Positions 50,708 to 60,050 of a DNA stretch of 64,000 bases are shown here, in pieces. Every line of letters starts with the position of its first letter. Within the stretch, counting starts at the first letter, position 1. The stretch spans positions 5,456,001 through 5,520,000 of the forward strand of contig NZ_CP092431.1 in assembly GCF_022385335.1 (NCBI RefSeq), given 5' to 3'. The stretch comes from Streptomyces deccanensis (lineage in GTDB: Bacteria; Actinomycetota; Actinomycetes; Streptomycetales; Streptomycetaceae). The notes beneath the pieces are model-generated. The model was not told where the DNA came from and ran no database searches. It saw nothing but the letters and a program-made list of their open reading frames with translations. The position numbers and the translations under genes are program-made.

Positions 50708-50717
50708 GGGTGAAGGG
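50708..50717 (+). repeat. left direct repeat (putative target duplication)
   Basis: GGGTGAAGGG lies immediately outside the left IS end, identical to 52884-52893 on the other side. A further copy at 50688-50697 in the left flank weakens the argument a little. Confidence 0.65.
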
Positions 50718-50755
50718 CAGGGCTTCGGCGTAGTCGCATGACGTCCGGTTCGTGA

Positions 50756-51936
50756 TCATCCGAGGCCGAGGAGTGCGAGGGGGCGGCGTGGGTCGCGGGC
50801 GTTGCGGCGAAGGCCGGCTGCGATGTTCTTCACTCCGGCCGTGCGGAGGACTCCGATAGCGAGGTTGCGCCAGGTAGCCATCACGCGGGGCGCGTTGCCG
50901 GTCCGCAGCTGGGAGGAGTCCTCGGCGAAGGTGGTGTCGCGGACATGGTGCAGGGCCTCGATCTTCCAGTGGTCGCGGACGAGTTCGGCGAGCTGGGCCG
51001 CAGTGGCCTGTTCGGCGGTCAGGCTGGTGACGGCGTAGACCGTCTTGACGGTGGTCTTGCCGGTCTTGCGGTCGGTGCGGCGGCGCTTGATCTGGACGGC
51101 CTGGCGGGCTCCGGGGAAGAGGAGGCTGTTGACGGTGGCGACCTTGATCCGGCGGATCTCCGAGCGGCCGTGGCCGATGCCCCGGGTGCGTCCCTGAAGC
51201 GGGATGTCTTTCCAGGGAAGGGACTTGAGCTGCCGACGCAGCTTCTTCTGGTTGCCCTTGACGATCACGATGTAGTGGGCGCCGTGGCCGAGGAGGTAGT
51301 CAGCGTGCTCGCGCTGGGTGTGCATCGCGTCGCTGGTGACGACGGTTCCTGCCAGGTCAGCGACGGTGTCCAGCAGCGGCTGGAAGCAGGTGATCTCGTT
51401 CGTCTTCTCGCCGACGTCCAGCTGGGCCAGGACCAGGCCGGTGGCGTGCTCCAGTGCGGCGAGCAGGTGGATCTTGCGGCCCTTCGCTCTGGCCGCGCCG
51501 CGCAGGCTCTTGCCGTCCACTGCGAGGCCGCGCAGCCCGGTCGCCTTCGGGCGGCGGTCGGCGAGCCATCGTCCGACCGCCCGGTCCAGCGCGTCGCCGT
51601 CGATGCGGGCCAGGAGCCGCCGGACCGTCGTTTCCGCAGGCAGGAGCCGTTTCGGGAACAGTGGGTCGAGGCGTATGCCGAGGGTTCCAGGATGTGTGGC
51701 GGGGCGTCGGCGATCCATTCGCTGACTGCCAGCACAGAGGTCGCCCCCGCCAGAACTGCGCACGCGGCCAGCGCGAGCACGGCAACCAGAGCGTGCCGTA
51801 CACCGCGTGGGTCTCGTGGGTCGGGCACCTCGGCCAGCCGCTCCAGCAGGCGCGGGACCTCGTCGGATACGACCTCGGGATGCTTGCGGAGCTGGTCAAG
51901 GGCGCGCGGGATCAGCGATGATGCGTCGACAGGCAC
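50756..51936 (-). pseudogene. ISAs1-family transposase, frameshifted
   Basis: DDE transposase of ISAs1 type. The C-terminal frame (from 51763) carries [22 protein letters not shown] and [13 protein letters not shown] (DDE residues); the N-terminal frame (from GTG 51936) carries [22 protein letters not shown]. The two frames meet near 51683-51687 where one base is missing, so the codon after ILE has only two bases. Joined, they give a complete protein of about 390 residues. Likely inactive unless the deletion is a sequencing artefact. Confidence 0.82.
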
Positions 51937-52079
51937 GGTCTTCCACTCGGATCACGGGGCGTAGAGAACTCCATGATCTTCGAAGCCCGTGCCTGCCACG
52001 TTCCGGGTACCACCGAGTTGACAGACCGTCATGAACCGGGCCCCACACGACAACGTCGAAGTCCTGGAAGCAGGGCCGG

Positions 52080-52661
52080 TCAGTCGACGTCGAAGCCGCC
52101 CGAGTCCACGTCGGCGCTGTCTCCGCTGTCCTCCCGGTCGGGCCCGCCCGGCGGCCCGGCCGTTTCGCGGAGCTGTGTGCTTTTGGCGGAGAGGAATATC
52201 CCGGTGATCCCGCCCGCTATGCAGGCCATCATGAGGGCCATCCCCGAGAAGAACAGGGCGGCCCACGGCGGCCTGCTGGTGTCCACGTCGAAGAACATGA
52301 GCAGGAACGCGCCGGGCAACACGCCGAATATCCACGAACCGCAGACGGTAATCACGGTCAGGCTCTGGTGGAGATCGGAGAAATCTGCGTCGTCCCGTCC
52401 CGGCCACACGACCGGGATCAAGGCGATCGCCTGACAGGCCAGGCAGGCGAGTTGGATGACGGCGTAGCCCGCGAACCAAATCGGGCGCGACCAGTAGTAC
52501 ACCAACCCGGCCAGGGCGCTGAGGAATGTGCCCGCGTTACCCACCGTCACCCACACCGAGCGGGACCGTACGAAATCGGACACCGCGTCGAACACCTCCA
52601 CCCAGAACCATCCCTGGGTGAAATCTCTCCGCCTGAGGTTGTGTTTGATGTTGTTCAGCAT
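52080..52661 (-). CDS. cargo membrane protein, function unknown
   Basis: 193 residues. About four hydrophobic segments (near 30-50, 60-78, 92-112 and 122-145), with an acidic tail ([18 protein letters not shown]). Start ATG 52661 behind GGGGGGCGC. It is the only intact gene inside the ISAs1-derived unit and matches no family I know. It may confer a selectable trait, or be passenger DNA. Confidence 0.55.
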   Translation of the reverse strand: MLNNIKHNLRRRDFTQGWFWVEVFDAVSDFVRSRSVWVTVGNAGTFLSALAGLVYYWSRPIWFAGYAVIQLACLACQAIALIPVVWPGRDDADFSDLHQSLTVITVCGSWIFGVLPGAFLLMFFDVDTSRPPWAALFFSGMALMMACIAGGITGIFLSAKSTQLRETAGPPGGPDREDSGDSADVDSGGFDVD

Positions 52662-52724
52662 GCGCCCCCCGAGTGTGCCGGTGTCGTCCCTGCCCTGCAT
52701 CATGCCCACGTCAGGGGACTCTTC

Positions 52725-52883
52725 CACCGGGCGCAGCCTCGCCGTCGGAGCCCTACGCACGGCCGGGGTGAAGAACATCGCGGTTGGTCTCCGCCGCAAC
52801 GACCGCGACCCTCGCCACCCCCTCGCACTCCTCGGCCTCGGATGATCACGAACCGGACGTCATGCGACTACGCCGAAGCCCTG
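52725..52883 (+). repeat. truncated ISAs1 3' end in inverted orientation
   Basis: 159 bases coding the last residues of an ISAs1 transposase (ending LALLGLG) with its terminal inverted repeat, matching 50718-50876 on the opposite strand without indels. It looks like a separate diverged copy. Confidence 0.8.
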
Positions 52884-52893
52884 GGGTGAAGGG
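52884..52893 (+). repeat. right direct repeat (putative target duplication)
   Basis: GGGTGAAGGG, immediately after the right IS end, same orientation as the left copy at 50708-50717. Confidence 0.65.
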
Positions 52894-52983
52894 GCGGCGA
52901 CCGGTCTGGATCGCCGCCCCGACTGCGGCAGTTGCCGACGAAACACCCATACGGTTTTGCCCCCAGGGGCAATTACCGCCGAT

Positions 52984-53349
52984 TCACAGAATCTTGATCC
53001 AGGACGCGCTCACCCCGCCGGGGTGATTCGGCCAGGTCATGACGTTCCATTTGTTGATTCCGGCGGCGGGCTGCCATGCCGCGTCGCCGAACCACTGGAC
53101 GCGGTTGTTTCCGGTCGAGATGCGGGTGATCCAGGAGTTGCCGGGAAGGGGGGCCGTTCCGGCGTTGGCGAAGCACACGTTGGTGTCGGAGCGGCCGGGC
53201 TGATGGTAGGTGACCTGCACGAAGTCGGCGCGACCGCAGCCGACTTCATTGATCGCGAAAGCGTTCGTCGTGGTGACGGCGGTCAGGGAGGCCGTCAGCG
53301 CCAGGGTCGTCGTCGCGGCCAGGGTCACCCGCTTGGCGAGTTGTCGCAT
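52984..53349 (-). CDS. secreted beta/gamma-crystallin-like protein (SKLP type)
   Basis: 121 residues: signal peptide (about 1-32, TTNAFA), then a mature part with FVQVTYHQPGRSDTNVCFANAGTAP, ITRISTGNNRVQWFGDAAWQP and INKWNVMTWPNHPGG. These match Streptomyces killer-toxin-like/crystallin folds. Two cysteines. ATG 53349 with GGAG seven bases upstream. Confidence 0.72.
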   Translation of the reverse strand: MRQLAKRVTLAATTTLALTASLTAVTTTNAFAINEVGCGRADFVQVTYHQPGRSDTNVCFANAGTAPLPGNSWITRISTGNNRVQWFGDAAWQPAAGINKWNVMTWPNHPGGVSASWIKIL

Positions 53350-53614
53350 GAAAATTCTCCACCTTCCGAATTCGACAGATTGCGCATCGGTCGACTGTTA
53401 ATACGGGTCGGCGGGGAACCGGGTTGCTTCGCCGTGGCGGAGTTCTTTCAGGCTGCCCTTTGGGGCAACTCCGGTGGCGGAAAGGGCATGGACGCCGGGG
53501 GTCGCAAAAGACTTCCCGCTCCGCTGAACCCCTTCCTTGTATCGCGCATCTAGAGGGGTGCAGAAGCGCACCGAGGCGTGCGCCGATTCGTGTTCGAGGG
53601 GAATCCGAGATCTC

Positions 53615-54145
53615 ATGAAGAGCAAGCTGACCGCCATGGCCCTCGCGGCGATCGTCGTCACCGGCACCGCCGCTGCCGCCACTCCGGCCTCCGCCGCCGC
53701 GCCGACCCGCTGTCACACCGCGGACCTGAAGGCCGGCTTCGCCATGGGGGATGACGCGAAGCCCGAGATGCAGCAGACCGAGAAGCAGACTCAGGCCTAC
53801 ATCTGGTTCACCAACAAGAGCGAGCGCACCTGCACGCTCTCCGGGTTCGCCGGTGTCGACATGGTCGGCGCGCAGACGACCGACGGCACGTGGTCGCTGA
53901 TGCGCTCCGCCCAGAAGCCGCAGAAGCTGACTCTGGAGAAGGGGGACACGGTGGACTTCAGCATCACCCTGCTCCCGGTGGCCGCGTCGACGCCCCGGGC
54001 GGAGAAGTTCGTCCCCGCGAAGTTCCTGGTGACCCCGCCGAACGAGACGGACCACTTCACCCTGACGTGGCCCTTCGGCGGCCAGATCCTCAAGCAGGAC
54101 GCCGCCACCCGCCCGGCCACCTACCTCAACCCGATCGGCCTGTAA
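53615..54145 (+). CDS. secreted DUF4232 protein
   Basis: 176 residues. Signal peptide (about 1-30) then DUF4232: CHTADLKAGFAMGDDAKPEMQQTEKQTQAYIWFTNKSERTCTLSGFAGVDMV. The two cysteines pair in the family. Extracellular, role unknown. A terminator hairpin follows. Confidence 0.87.
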   Translation: MKSKLTAMALAAIVVTGTAAAATPASAAAPTRCHTADLKAGFAMGDDAKPEMQQTEKQTQAYIWFTNKSERTCTLSGFAGVDMVGAQTTDGTWSLMRSAQKPQKLTLEKGDTVDFSITLLPVAASTPRAEKFVPAKFLVTPPNETDHFTLTWPFGGQILKQDAATRPATYLNPIGL

Positions 54146-54164
54146 CCGACGCGGAGAAAAAGGG

Positions 54165-54189
54165 GGCGGCCTCGCACAACGAGGCCGCC
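54165..54189. terminator. terminator hairpin
   Basis: Ten-base perfect arms (GGCGGCCTCG at 54165-54174 and complement 54180-54189) with a five-base loop, between two convergent genes. Confidence 0.8.
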
Positions 54190-54252
54190 TTCTCAGCGCT
54201 CACGACCGCGGACGGCGTCGGTACCGGCCATGTCACCGGAGCGGAGGTCAGG

Positions 54253-55797
54253 TCATCGGCTCCGTCGCGTGTCGGACGGTTGGAGGAGTTGGTCGACGGG
54301 GGCGTAGTCGTCGGTGAGGGGGCGGGCGTCGGCGGTCCAGGTGGTGAGGGGGGCGCCGGTGGTGATCCGCCAGCCGATTCGGCGGGTGTCCAGGGCTTGC
54401 TGGGTCGCGTGCAGGTCGACGGGCCGGTCGGAGGCGAGCACCACGAGGTTGCCGCCTTCGGAGGTGGCCGTCGGGTCGAGGCCGATGTTCGAGGGGTCGC
54501 CGACGAGGGCGACGTGCTCGAAGGTCTCGGCGAGCGTGGCCACCTCGGCGCGGGCGAAGGCCAGGTCGCCGTGGTCGATGAGGTTGGCGACGTACAGGCC
54601 GTCGGGTTCGAGGACCCGGCGTACGTCGGCCATCGCCTCCACCGTGGTGAGGTGCCACGGCACGCTGACGCCCCCGAAGGCGTCACCGACGACGAGGTCC
54701 CGGCTGTCGGCGGGCAGCGCCCGCAGACCCAGTCGGCCGTCCTCCACACGTACGTCGATCCCGGCCTCCGCCCGCAGACCGAGCCGTTCACGGTCGATGC
54801 GTACGACCCCGCTGTCGATCTCGGACACGAGGCTGCGCGTCCCGGGCCGCGTGGCGGCGAGGTAGCGGGGGAGGGTGAGTCCGCCACCGCCCAGATGGTG
54901 GGCGGCGAGCGGCTCGCCCTCGGGAAAGGCCGCGTCGACCGCCGACGCGATGGCCCGCACGTACGTGAACTCCAGGAACGTCGGATCGTCGATGTCGACG
55001 TAGGAGTGCCGCACGCCGTCCAGCACGAGCGTGCGGCCGCCGTCCCGGTCGGGGTCCGCCACGACCCGGGCGCAGTGGTACCGGGTCTCCGCGTCGCAGG
55101 CACCGGGCGCGACCGCGGTGCCGAGGCCGCCGGCGACGACCGCGAGGGCCAGGGCGGGGGTCCCGCCCCACCGGCGCGTACGCCACTCGACCAGCGCCGA
55201 GCCGACCACCAGCAGGATGCCCAGGCCGACCAGGATGCCGCTCACCGGCAGCCGCGACACGAGGACGAAGCCGGTGAGGACCGTGCCGACGATGGCGCCG
55301 ACCGTGCCGACGCCCGACAGCCGGCCGACGACCGTCCCGGTCTCGGCGAGGCGGGTGAGACGCAGCTTCGTCACCATCGGCGTCACCGCGGAGAGCAGTG
55401 CGCCCGGTACGAGGATGGTCAGCGACGCGATCAATAGCAGCAGCGCCGGTGCCCACTCCGCGGTGGTGCGCAGCACGGCGGGGGTGAGCGCCACGACCGC
55501 TCCCGACACGCCGAGCGAGGGGCCGATCAGGCGGCGCGGGTCGACCTGGTCGGCGAGGATCCCACCCAGCCACGAGCCGACGGCGATCGCCGTGAGGGCG
55601 ATGCCGATCACCATGGTGCTGGTCTCCAGGGTGAGACCGAGATAGGGAGCCAGCAGCCGCAGGGCGACGATCTCCACCACCAGGACCGCCGCCGACGACC
55701 CGAACACGAGCACGGCGGCGGTGCGGGAACCCAGTCCGGGGCCGCGAGGACTGCCCTCGGCGCCGGGTGAGGACGACGATCCGGTCACGGCCGCCAT
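54253..55797 (-). CDS. fused MFS-like/spermidine-synthase-like membrane protein
   Basis: 514 residues. Eight to ten membrane segments in the N-terminal half (GSSAAVLVVEIVALRLLAPYLGL, SWLGGILADQ) followed by a spermidine-synthase-type Rossmann half (VVADPDRDGGRTLVLDGVRHSYVDIDDPTFLEFTYVRAI, HHLGGGGLTLPRYL). Substrate and whether it makes a polyamine cannot be read. Start ATG 55797; GTG 55809 is the alternative. Confidence 0.85.
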   Translation of the reverse strand: MAAVTGSSSSPGAEGSPRGPGLGSRTAAVLVFGSSAAVLVVEIVALRLLAPYLGLTLETSTMVIGIALTAIAVGSWLGGILADQVDPRRLIGPSLGVSGAVVALTPAVLRTTAEWAPALLLLIASLTILVPGALLSAVTPMVTKLRLTRLAETGTVVGRLSGVGTVGAIVGTVLTGFVLVSRLPVSGILVGLGILLVVGSALVEWRTRRWGGTPALALAVVAGGLGTAVAPGACDAETRYHCARVVADPDRDGGRTLVLDGVRHSYVDIDDPTFLEFTYVRAIASAVDAAFPEGEPLAAHHLGGGGLTLPRYLAATRPGTRSLVSEIDSGVVRIDRERLGLRAEAGIDVRVEDGRLGLRALPADSRDLVVGDAFGGVSVPWHLTTVEAMADVRRVLEPDGLYVANLIDHGDLAFARAEVATLAETFEHVALVGDPSNIGLDPTATSEGGNLVVLASDRPVDLHATQQALDTRRIGWRITTGAPLTTWTADARPLTDDYAPVDQLLQPSDTRRSR

Positions 55798-55969
55798 CCT
55801 CGCACGCACCGATCGACCGAACAGCACCCGTGGCTGACTGCCCGACGGCGGCCGTTCCGCGTCCGCCCGGCGGCCGTTCAGTGTCCGTCGCCGCAAATTC
55901 GTTGGCGGCGGACGTACGACCGCTGCTAGCTTCCCGGTGGCCGTGCGAGAGAACGAGGAGGTGGTACCC

Positions 55970-56023
55970 GTGAACGCAGTATCGACATGGGTGCTCCCCT
56001 CCGGGGTCACGGTCGGGCGATAG
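55970..56023 (+). CDS. putative 17-residue leader peptide
   Basis: GTG start after a strong GAGGAGGTGG site, reading VNAVSTWVLPSGVTVGR and a TAG stop, 48 bases before the hydrolase start. Too short to identify. The strong ribosome site and close position suggest an attenuator or a small translated leader. Confidence 0.45.
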   Translation: MNAVSTWVLPSGVTVGR

Positions 56024-56071
56024 GTCGTCGTCCGGGAGCGCCGTTCGCGCGCACTCCCGAAAGGCACGACC

Positions 56072-56809
56072 ATGCGCTTCATTTCCGAGCAACGCCTCGA
56101 CGACGGCGTCCTCGAACGCGAATTCACCCTCGGCGAGATCCCCGGCACCTTGTGGGCGCCCGAATGGACGCCCGCATCCTCCGCACCGCTCCCGCTGATC
56201 CTGATGGCCCACAACAACGGCCTGCCCAAGGCGGACCCCCGGCTGGTCGCCCGCGCCCGATACACCGCGGCACGCGGCTACGCGGTGGCCACCATCGACG
56301 CCGCCGGATGCGGTGACCGTCCCCGTTCCGCCGCCGACGAGCGGGTCCGCGCCGAGCTGGGGCGGGCGATGCGGGCCGGCGAACCGGTCGACGAGCTTCT
56401 CGAGTCCCTCGTCGGCCCCCTGGTCGAGAACGCCGTCCCGGACTGGCGGACCACCCTGGACGCCCTCCTCCAACTGCCCGGCATCGGCGGTCCCGTCGGG
56501 TACTCCGGCGGTTGGGCGGCCCTCGGTATCCGGCTGGCGGCGGTCGAGCCGCGCATCGCGGCCGCGGGCTTCCACGCCGGGGGATACGTGCCCCGCGCCC
56601 AGCGCGAGGAGGCCCGGCAGGTCACCGTTCCGCTGCTGTTCCTGCTGCAGTGGGACGACGAGGGCAACCCCCGGCAACGGGCCCTGGACCTCTTCGACGC
56701 CTTCGGCAGCAAGGAGAAGACCCTGCACGCCAACCTGGGCGGCCACACCGGCACGCCGTGGTTCGAGCTGGAAGACGGCTGCCGCTTCTTCGACCGCCAC
56801 CTGAAGTGA
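56072..56809 (+). CDS. alpha/beta hydrolase (dienelactone-hydrolase-like)
   Basis: 245 residues. Core: LILMAHNNGLPKADPR, nucleophile elbow GYSGGWA, Asp in LLQWDDEGNP and His in LGGHTGTP near the C-terminus. Its substrate is unknown; the lid-like segment RVRAELGRAMRAGEPVDELLES suggests a small molecule. AAAGG precedes the ATG. A hairpin follows. Confidence 0.83.
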   Translation: MRFISEQRLDDGVLEREFTLGEIPGTLWAPEWTPASSAPLPLILMAHNNGLPKADPRLVARARYTAARGYAVATIDAAGCGDRPRSAADERVRAELGRAMRAGEPVDELLESLVGPLVENAVPDWRTTLDALLQLPGIGGPVGYSGGWAALGIRLAAVEPRIAAAGFHAGGYVPRAQREEARQVTVPLLFLLQWDDEGNPRQRALDLFDAFGSKEKTLHANLGGHTGTPWFELEDGCRFFDRHLK

Positions 56810-56827
56810 GACCGACCGTACGTCGGC

Positions 56828-56870
56828 ACGGCGGGTCCTGACGTCAGGTGTTGACGGCAGGACCCGCCGT
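56828..56870. terminator. terminator hairpin after the hydrolase
   Basis: Thirteen-base perfect arms (56828-56840 and 56858-56870) with a 17-base loop. Confidence 0.75.
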
Positions 56871-57042
56871 CGTCGCACGGTCACGGCACCACACGTCCGG
56901 ACCCGCATCGGTCTCCCGGCGCGACAGTTGGCGTCCTGGACCCCCAACTCTCCCTGATCGCACGTGACTTGTTCTGCACTGGAGTCGGAACTTGTGCGAA
57001 TACTGTGCGACGACGTGACAGGGCGATGAGGAGGAACAAGAA

Positions 57043-59841
57043 GTGATCCGTGTCTCGCGCGTGACGACCGCCGTGGCGGCGGTCCTCGCGCTGGCGCTGG
57101 CGTCGCCGGGGGCGGCGCTCGCGGCGCCGGAACCGGACCCCGGGCGGCTGTCGGCCCCCGCGTCCGCAGGACTACCCGAGGGCTGGCGGACCACCGGCTC
57201 CGGGAAGTCCGCGGAGCTGGTGTGGCGCTCGCCCGAGAAGGTGCCGGTGGGCGACGCCCAGGTCGAATTCCGCAGCGGGGACCGCCTGTTGGGCATCCCC
57301 AGACCCGCCCCGGACGGGCGCACCTTCCGGCTGCCGCTCGACGGCGTGCGCCTCGGCAGCACCGACGACCTGCGGGTCGAGGCAGCCGGGCGCCGGCTGG
57401 ACGCGGCCGGAGCGAAGGCCGCGGCCCGTGAGCGCCGCGCACTCGACGCCGCGTCGGACGACCCGTCGCGCCTGCCCCGCACGGCGACCGTGAACAAGGT
57501 CGACCCCGGTGTGCCCGGCCCGTTCCGTACGACCAGCGGCGAGTACTCCCTGCCGTCGGTCCACCTGCCCGGCTACGACACCGACGTCGAGATGAAGGCC
57601 GTGGTGGTCGCGCCGGAGGACGCCCCGGGCAGCCGCCCGCTGGCGCTGTTCCTCCACGGACGCCACGTCACCTGCTTCCAGGGCGAAGACGTGACCCTCG
57701 AATGGCCCTGCCCGGCCGGCCACGAACCGGTCCCGAGCTACCGGGGCTACCAGCACGACCAGCGACTCCTCGCCTCCCAGGGCTATGTGACGGTCTCGAT
57801 CTCGGCCAACGCGATCAACGCCCAGGACTGGCAGGCCGACGACGCCGGTGCCCAGGCCCGCTCCTCGCTGATACGGCTGCACCTGGCCCACTGGGCGGAC
57901 TGGGCCGCCGACCCGTCCACCGCCCCCGACGTCGTACGCCGGGCGCCCCGCGCCGACCTCGGCCGGGTCATGCTGGTGGGCCACTCCCGGGGCGGCGAGG
58001 GCGCAGACCGCGCCGCGCTGGACAGCCTCACCCCACCGCCCGCCGACGAGGACGGCTACCACGGCGAGACCCGCTGGACGATACGCGGAACCGTCCTCAT
58101 AGGCCCCACGATCTTCGGCCAGAACCCGGCCCCCGACGTGCCGTCCGTGACGATCCTGCCGGGCTGCGACGGAGACGTCATCGACCTCCAGGGCGAGCTC
58201 TACGTCGACGGCACCCGAGGCGTCAGCCGCGGCAAGGCCCTGCACAGCGCGGTCTACATGACCGGCGCCAACCACAACTACTTCAACAGCGAGTGGACCC
58301 CCGGCCAGGCCACGGCACCGGCGAACGACGACTTCCTGTACGGCGGCGACGAGCACGACCCGCTGTGCTCGCCGGGCACCGCGACCCGGCTCACCGCCGC
58401 GCAGCAGCAGAAGGCCGGCTCGACGTACATAGCCGCCGCGGCCCGGCTGTTCGTCGCCGGTGACGACGCGGCCCGCCCGCTGCTCGACGGCTCGCCCGTG
58501 CGCGCCGCGTCCGCCGGTCCCGCCCGCGTCCTCACCCACGCCGTCGGCGCCGCCCGCTCGGGGGCGTTCCTGCCCGTGCCCTCCGCCACGGTCGGCGGCG
58601 GCCGGCTGTGCGCCCAGGTGGACCCGGACCCCGGCGCCTCCTGCCTCGACCCCGATCTCATGACCGCTTCCCCGCACTTCGCCCAGTGGCGCGGGGTGAC
58701 GCCCGGCAAGGAGCCGGACCGGTACGCGCTGGCCATGGAGTGGAGCCGCGCCGGCACCGCCACCACGCTCAGCCCCGCCCGCCCGGTCTCCCTGTCCGGC
58801 GCGCGGCAGCTGAGCCTGCGCGTGATCGTCCCGCCGAACACCACCGGCACCGAACTGGACGTCGCCCTCACCGACACCTCCGGCAAGCGGGCGGACCTCG
58901 GCCGGGTGACCGTCGACGGCCTGCCGGGCACCTCCCGCACCTCCTCCTACTGGGCGCGCGAGATCCGCGTACCGCTGACCGCCGAGACCCGGGAACGCAT
59001 CGACCTCGGCCACGTCGCGACGCTGCGCCTGACCCCGCGTACCGCGTCAGGGACGGCCTGGCTGATGGACGCGCACGGCTGGCGCCCGGGCACCCCGGTC
59101 GTTGAGCCCGCGCGGCTCGCGCGCGTGGACGTCGGGCACCTGAGCGTCGAGGAGGGCGACTCCGGCACCCGCACCTACCAGGTGCCGGTCCAGGTCTCGG
59201 GGTCGGGCAGCGGCGAGGTCCGGCTGTTCGTGGCCGAGCCGGGCGCCGATCGGCCGGTCGCGCGCACGGTGCGGGTCCGGGCGGGCACCCGTGTCGACGT
59301 GCCGGTGTCGGTCGAGGGCAACACCCGCTACGGGGCCGACGATCTCCATGTGGTGGCCGTCAAGTCCGTACGCGGCGCGGTCGTCGGCTCCTATCTGGGC
59401 GGCGTCACCGCGCGCAACGACGACCCCCAGCCCGAGGTGACCGTGACCCCGGTCGCCGACCAGGTCACCGAGGGCCGGCCGCTGGTCTGGCGGATCAGCC
59501 TCTCCGCGCCCGCCGACGTCGTCACCTGGACGGATCTGGAGCTGCTGCCCGTCTCCGCCGGCACCGAACTGTCCACCACGGACGTGCCCGCGGCGTGGCT
59601 GGAGGAGACCTTCGGGGCCTCGCCGGATCCGGAGCGGCCCCTGTCCGCGCTGTCGGACGTCGCGGTGATCATGTCCGAGGTGCCGGCGGGCAGCCTGAGC
59701 ATCGACGTGTCCGTACCGACCGTCACCGACGGGCTGAGCGAGGACACGGAGTCGCTGCGCCTGCGCCTGTGGACCTACGCCCCCGACGGAGCGGCGATCG
59801 AGGGCCCGCAGTTCACGGGCACGGTCAGCGACGCCGCCTAG
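57043..59841 (+). CDS. large secreted alpha/beta-hydrolase-like protein with beta-rich C-terminal repeats
   Basis: 932 residues. Signal peptide (about 1-28, GAALA). An unassigned segment (about 40-150) precedes the hydrolase region (ALFLHGRHVTCFQGE; serine elbow LVGHSRGGEG; Asp in ILPGCDGDVID; His in YMTGANHNYFN). The last third has two Calx-beta-like units (VSVEEGDSGTRTYQVPVQV; VTPVADQVTEGRPLVWRISL). Likely a surface or secreted esterase. GTG start after AGGAGG. Family precision is limited. Confidence 0.75.
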   Translation: MIRVSRVTTAVAAVLALALASPGAALAAPEPDPGRLSAPASAGLPEGWRTTGSGKSAELVWRSPEKVPVGDAQVEFRSGDRLLGIPRPAPDGRTFRLPLDGVRLGSTDDLRVEAAGRRLDAAGAKAAARERRALDAASDDPSRLPRTATVNKVDPGVPGPFRTTSGEYSLPSVHLPGYDTDVEMKAVVVAPEDAPGSRPLALFLHGRHVTCFQGEDVTLEWPCPAGHEPVPSYRGYQHDQRLLASQGYVTVSISANAINAQDWQADDAGAQARSSLIRLHLAHWADWAADPSTAPDVVRRAPRADLGRVMLVGHSRGGEGADRAALDSLTPPPADEDGYHGETRWTIRGTVLIGPTIFGQNPAPDVPSVTILPGCDGDVIDLQGELYVDGTRGVSRGKALHSAVYMTGANHNYFNSEWTPGQATAPANDDFLYGGDEHDPLCSPGTATRLTAAQQQKAGSTYIAAAARLFVAGDDAARPLLDGSPVRAASAGPARVLTHAVGAARSGAFLPVPSATVGGGRLCAQVDPDPGASCLDPDLMTASPHFAQWRGVTPGKEPDRYALAMEWSRAGTATTLSPARPVSLSGARQLSLRVIVPPNTTGTELDVALTDTSGKRADLGRVTVDGLPGTSRTSSYWAREIRVPLTAETRERIDLGHVATLRLTPRTASGTAWLMDAHGWRPGTPVVEPARLARVDVGHLSVEEGDSGTRTYQVPVQVSGSGSGEVRLFVAEPGADRPVARTVRVRAGTRVDVPVSVEGNTRYGADDLHVVAVKSVRGAVVGSYLGGVTARNDDPQPEVTVTPVADQVTEGRPLVWRISLSAPADVVTWTDLELLPVSAGTELSTTDVPAAWLEETFGASPDPERPLSALSDVAVIMSEVPAGSLSIDVSVPTVTDGLSEDTESLRLRLWTYAPDGAAIEGPQFTGTVSDAA

Positions 59842-59884
59842 CCCATCCCGCACACGGCACACCGCACACCGCGCATCTCCATGA

Positions 59885-59927
59885 GGCGCCGTCGGCTCTC
59901 CCGCTCCCTGGGAGGGCCGACGGCGCC
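59885..59927. terminator. terminator hairpin
   Basis: Twelve-base perfect arms (GGCGCCGTCGGC at 59885-59896 and complement 59916-59927) 44 bases after the esterase-like gene. Confidence 0.78.
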
Positions 59928-60050
59928 ACCACGGACGCGGGCGCCGTCACCTCAGCCCTAAGGGACTGTTAGGACTTCGTTCCCGCTGTTGAGCGGGGCC
60001 GCTCCGCCGTCGACTCTGTGTGCTCCCGGGCCGCTGACAAGGGAGTTCCG

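Larger units (their letters stand above)
50718..52883. mobile_element. ISAs1-derived unit with inverted ends and internal cargo
   Basis: A 2166-base unit bounded by CAGGGCTTCGG at 50718 and its complement ending 52883. The first and last 159 bases are inverted copies of each other; about the outer 65 are identical and the rest about 85%. The left part is a 1.27-kb ISAs1-type element; the right end is only the transposase 3' end of a second copy. The unit carries a membrane-protein gene. Flanking 10-bp repeats suggest it moved as a whole. Confidence 0.8.

Noticed and set aside
51683..51690. Programmed frameshift in the transposase
   Set aside because: No slippery run or hairpin at the joint and ISAs1 elements do not normally use frameshifting, so a deletion is simpler.
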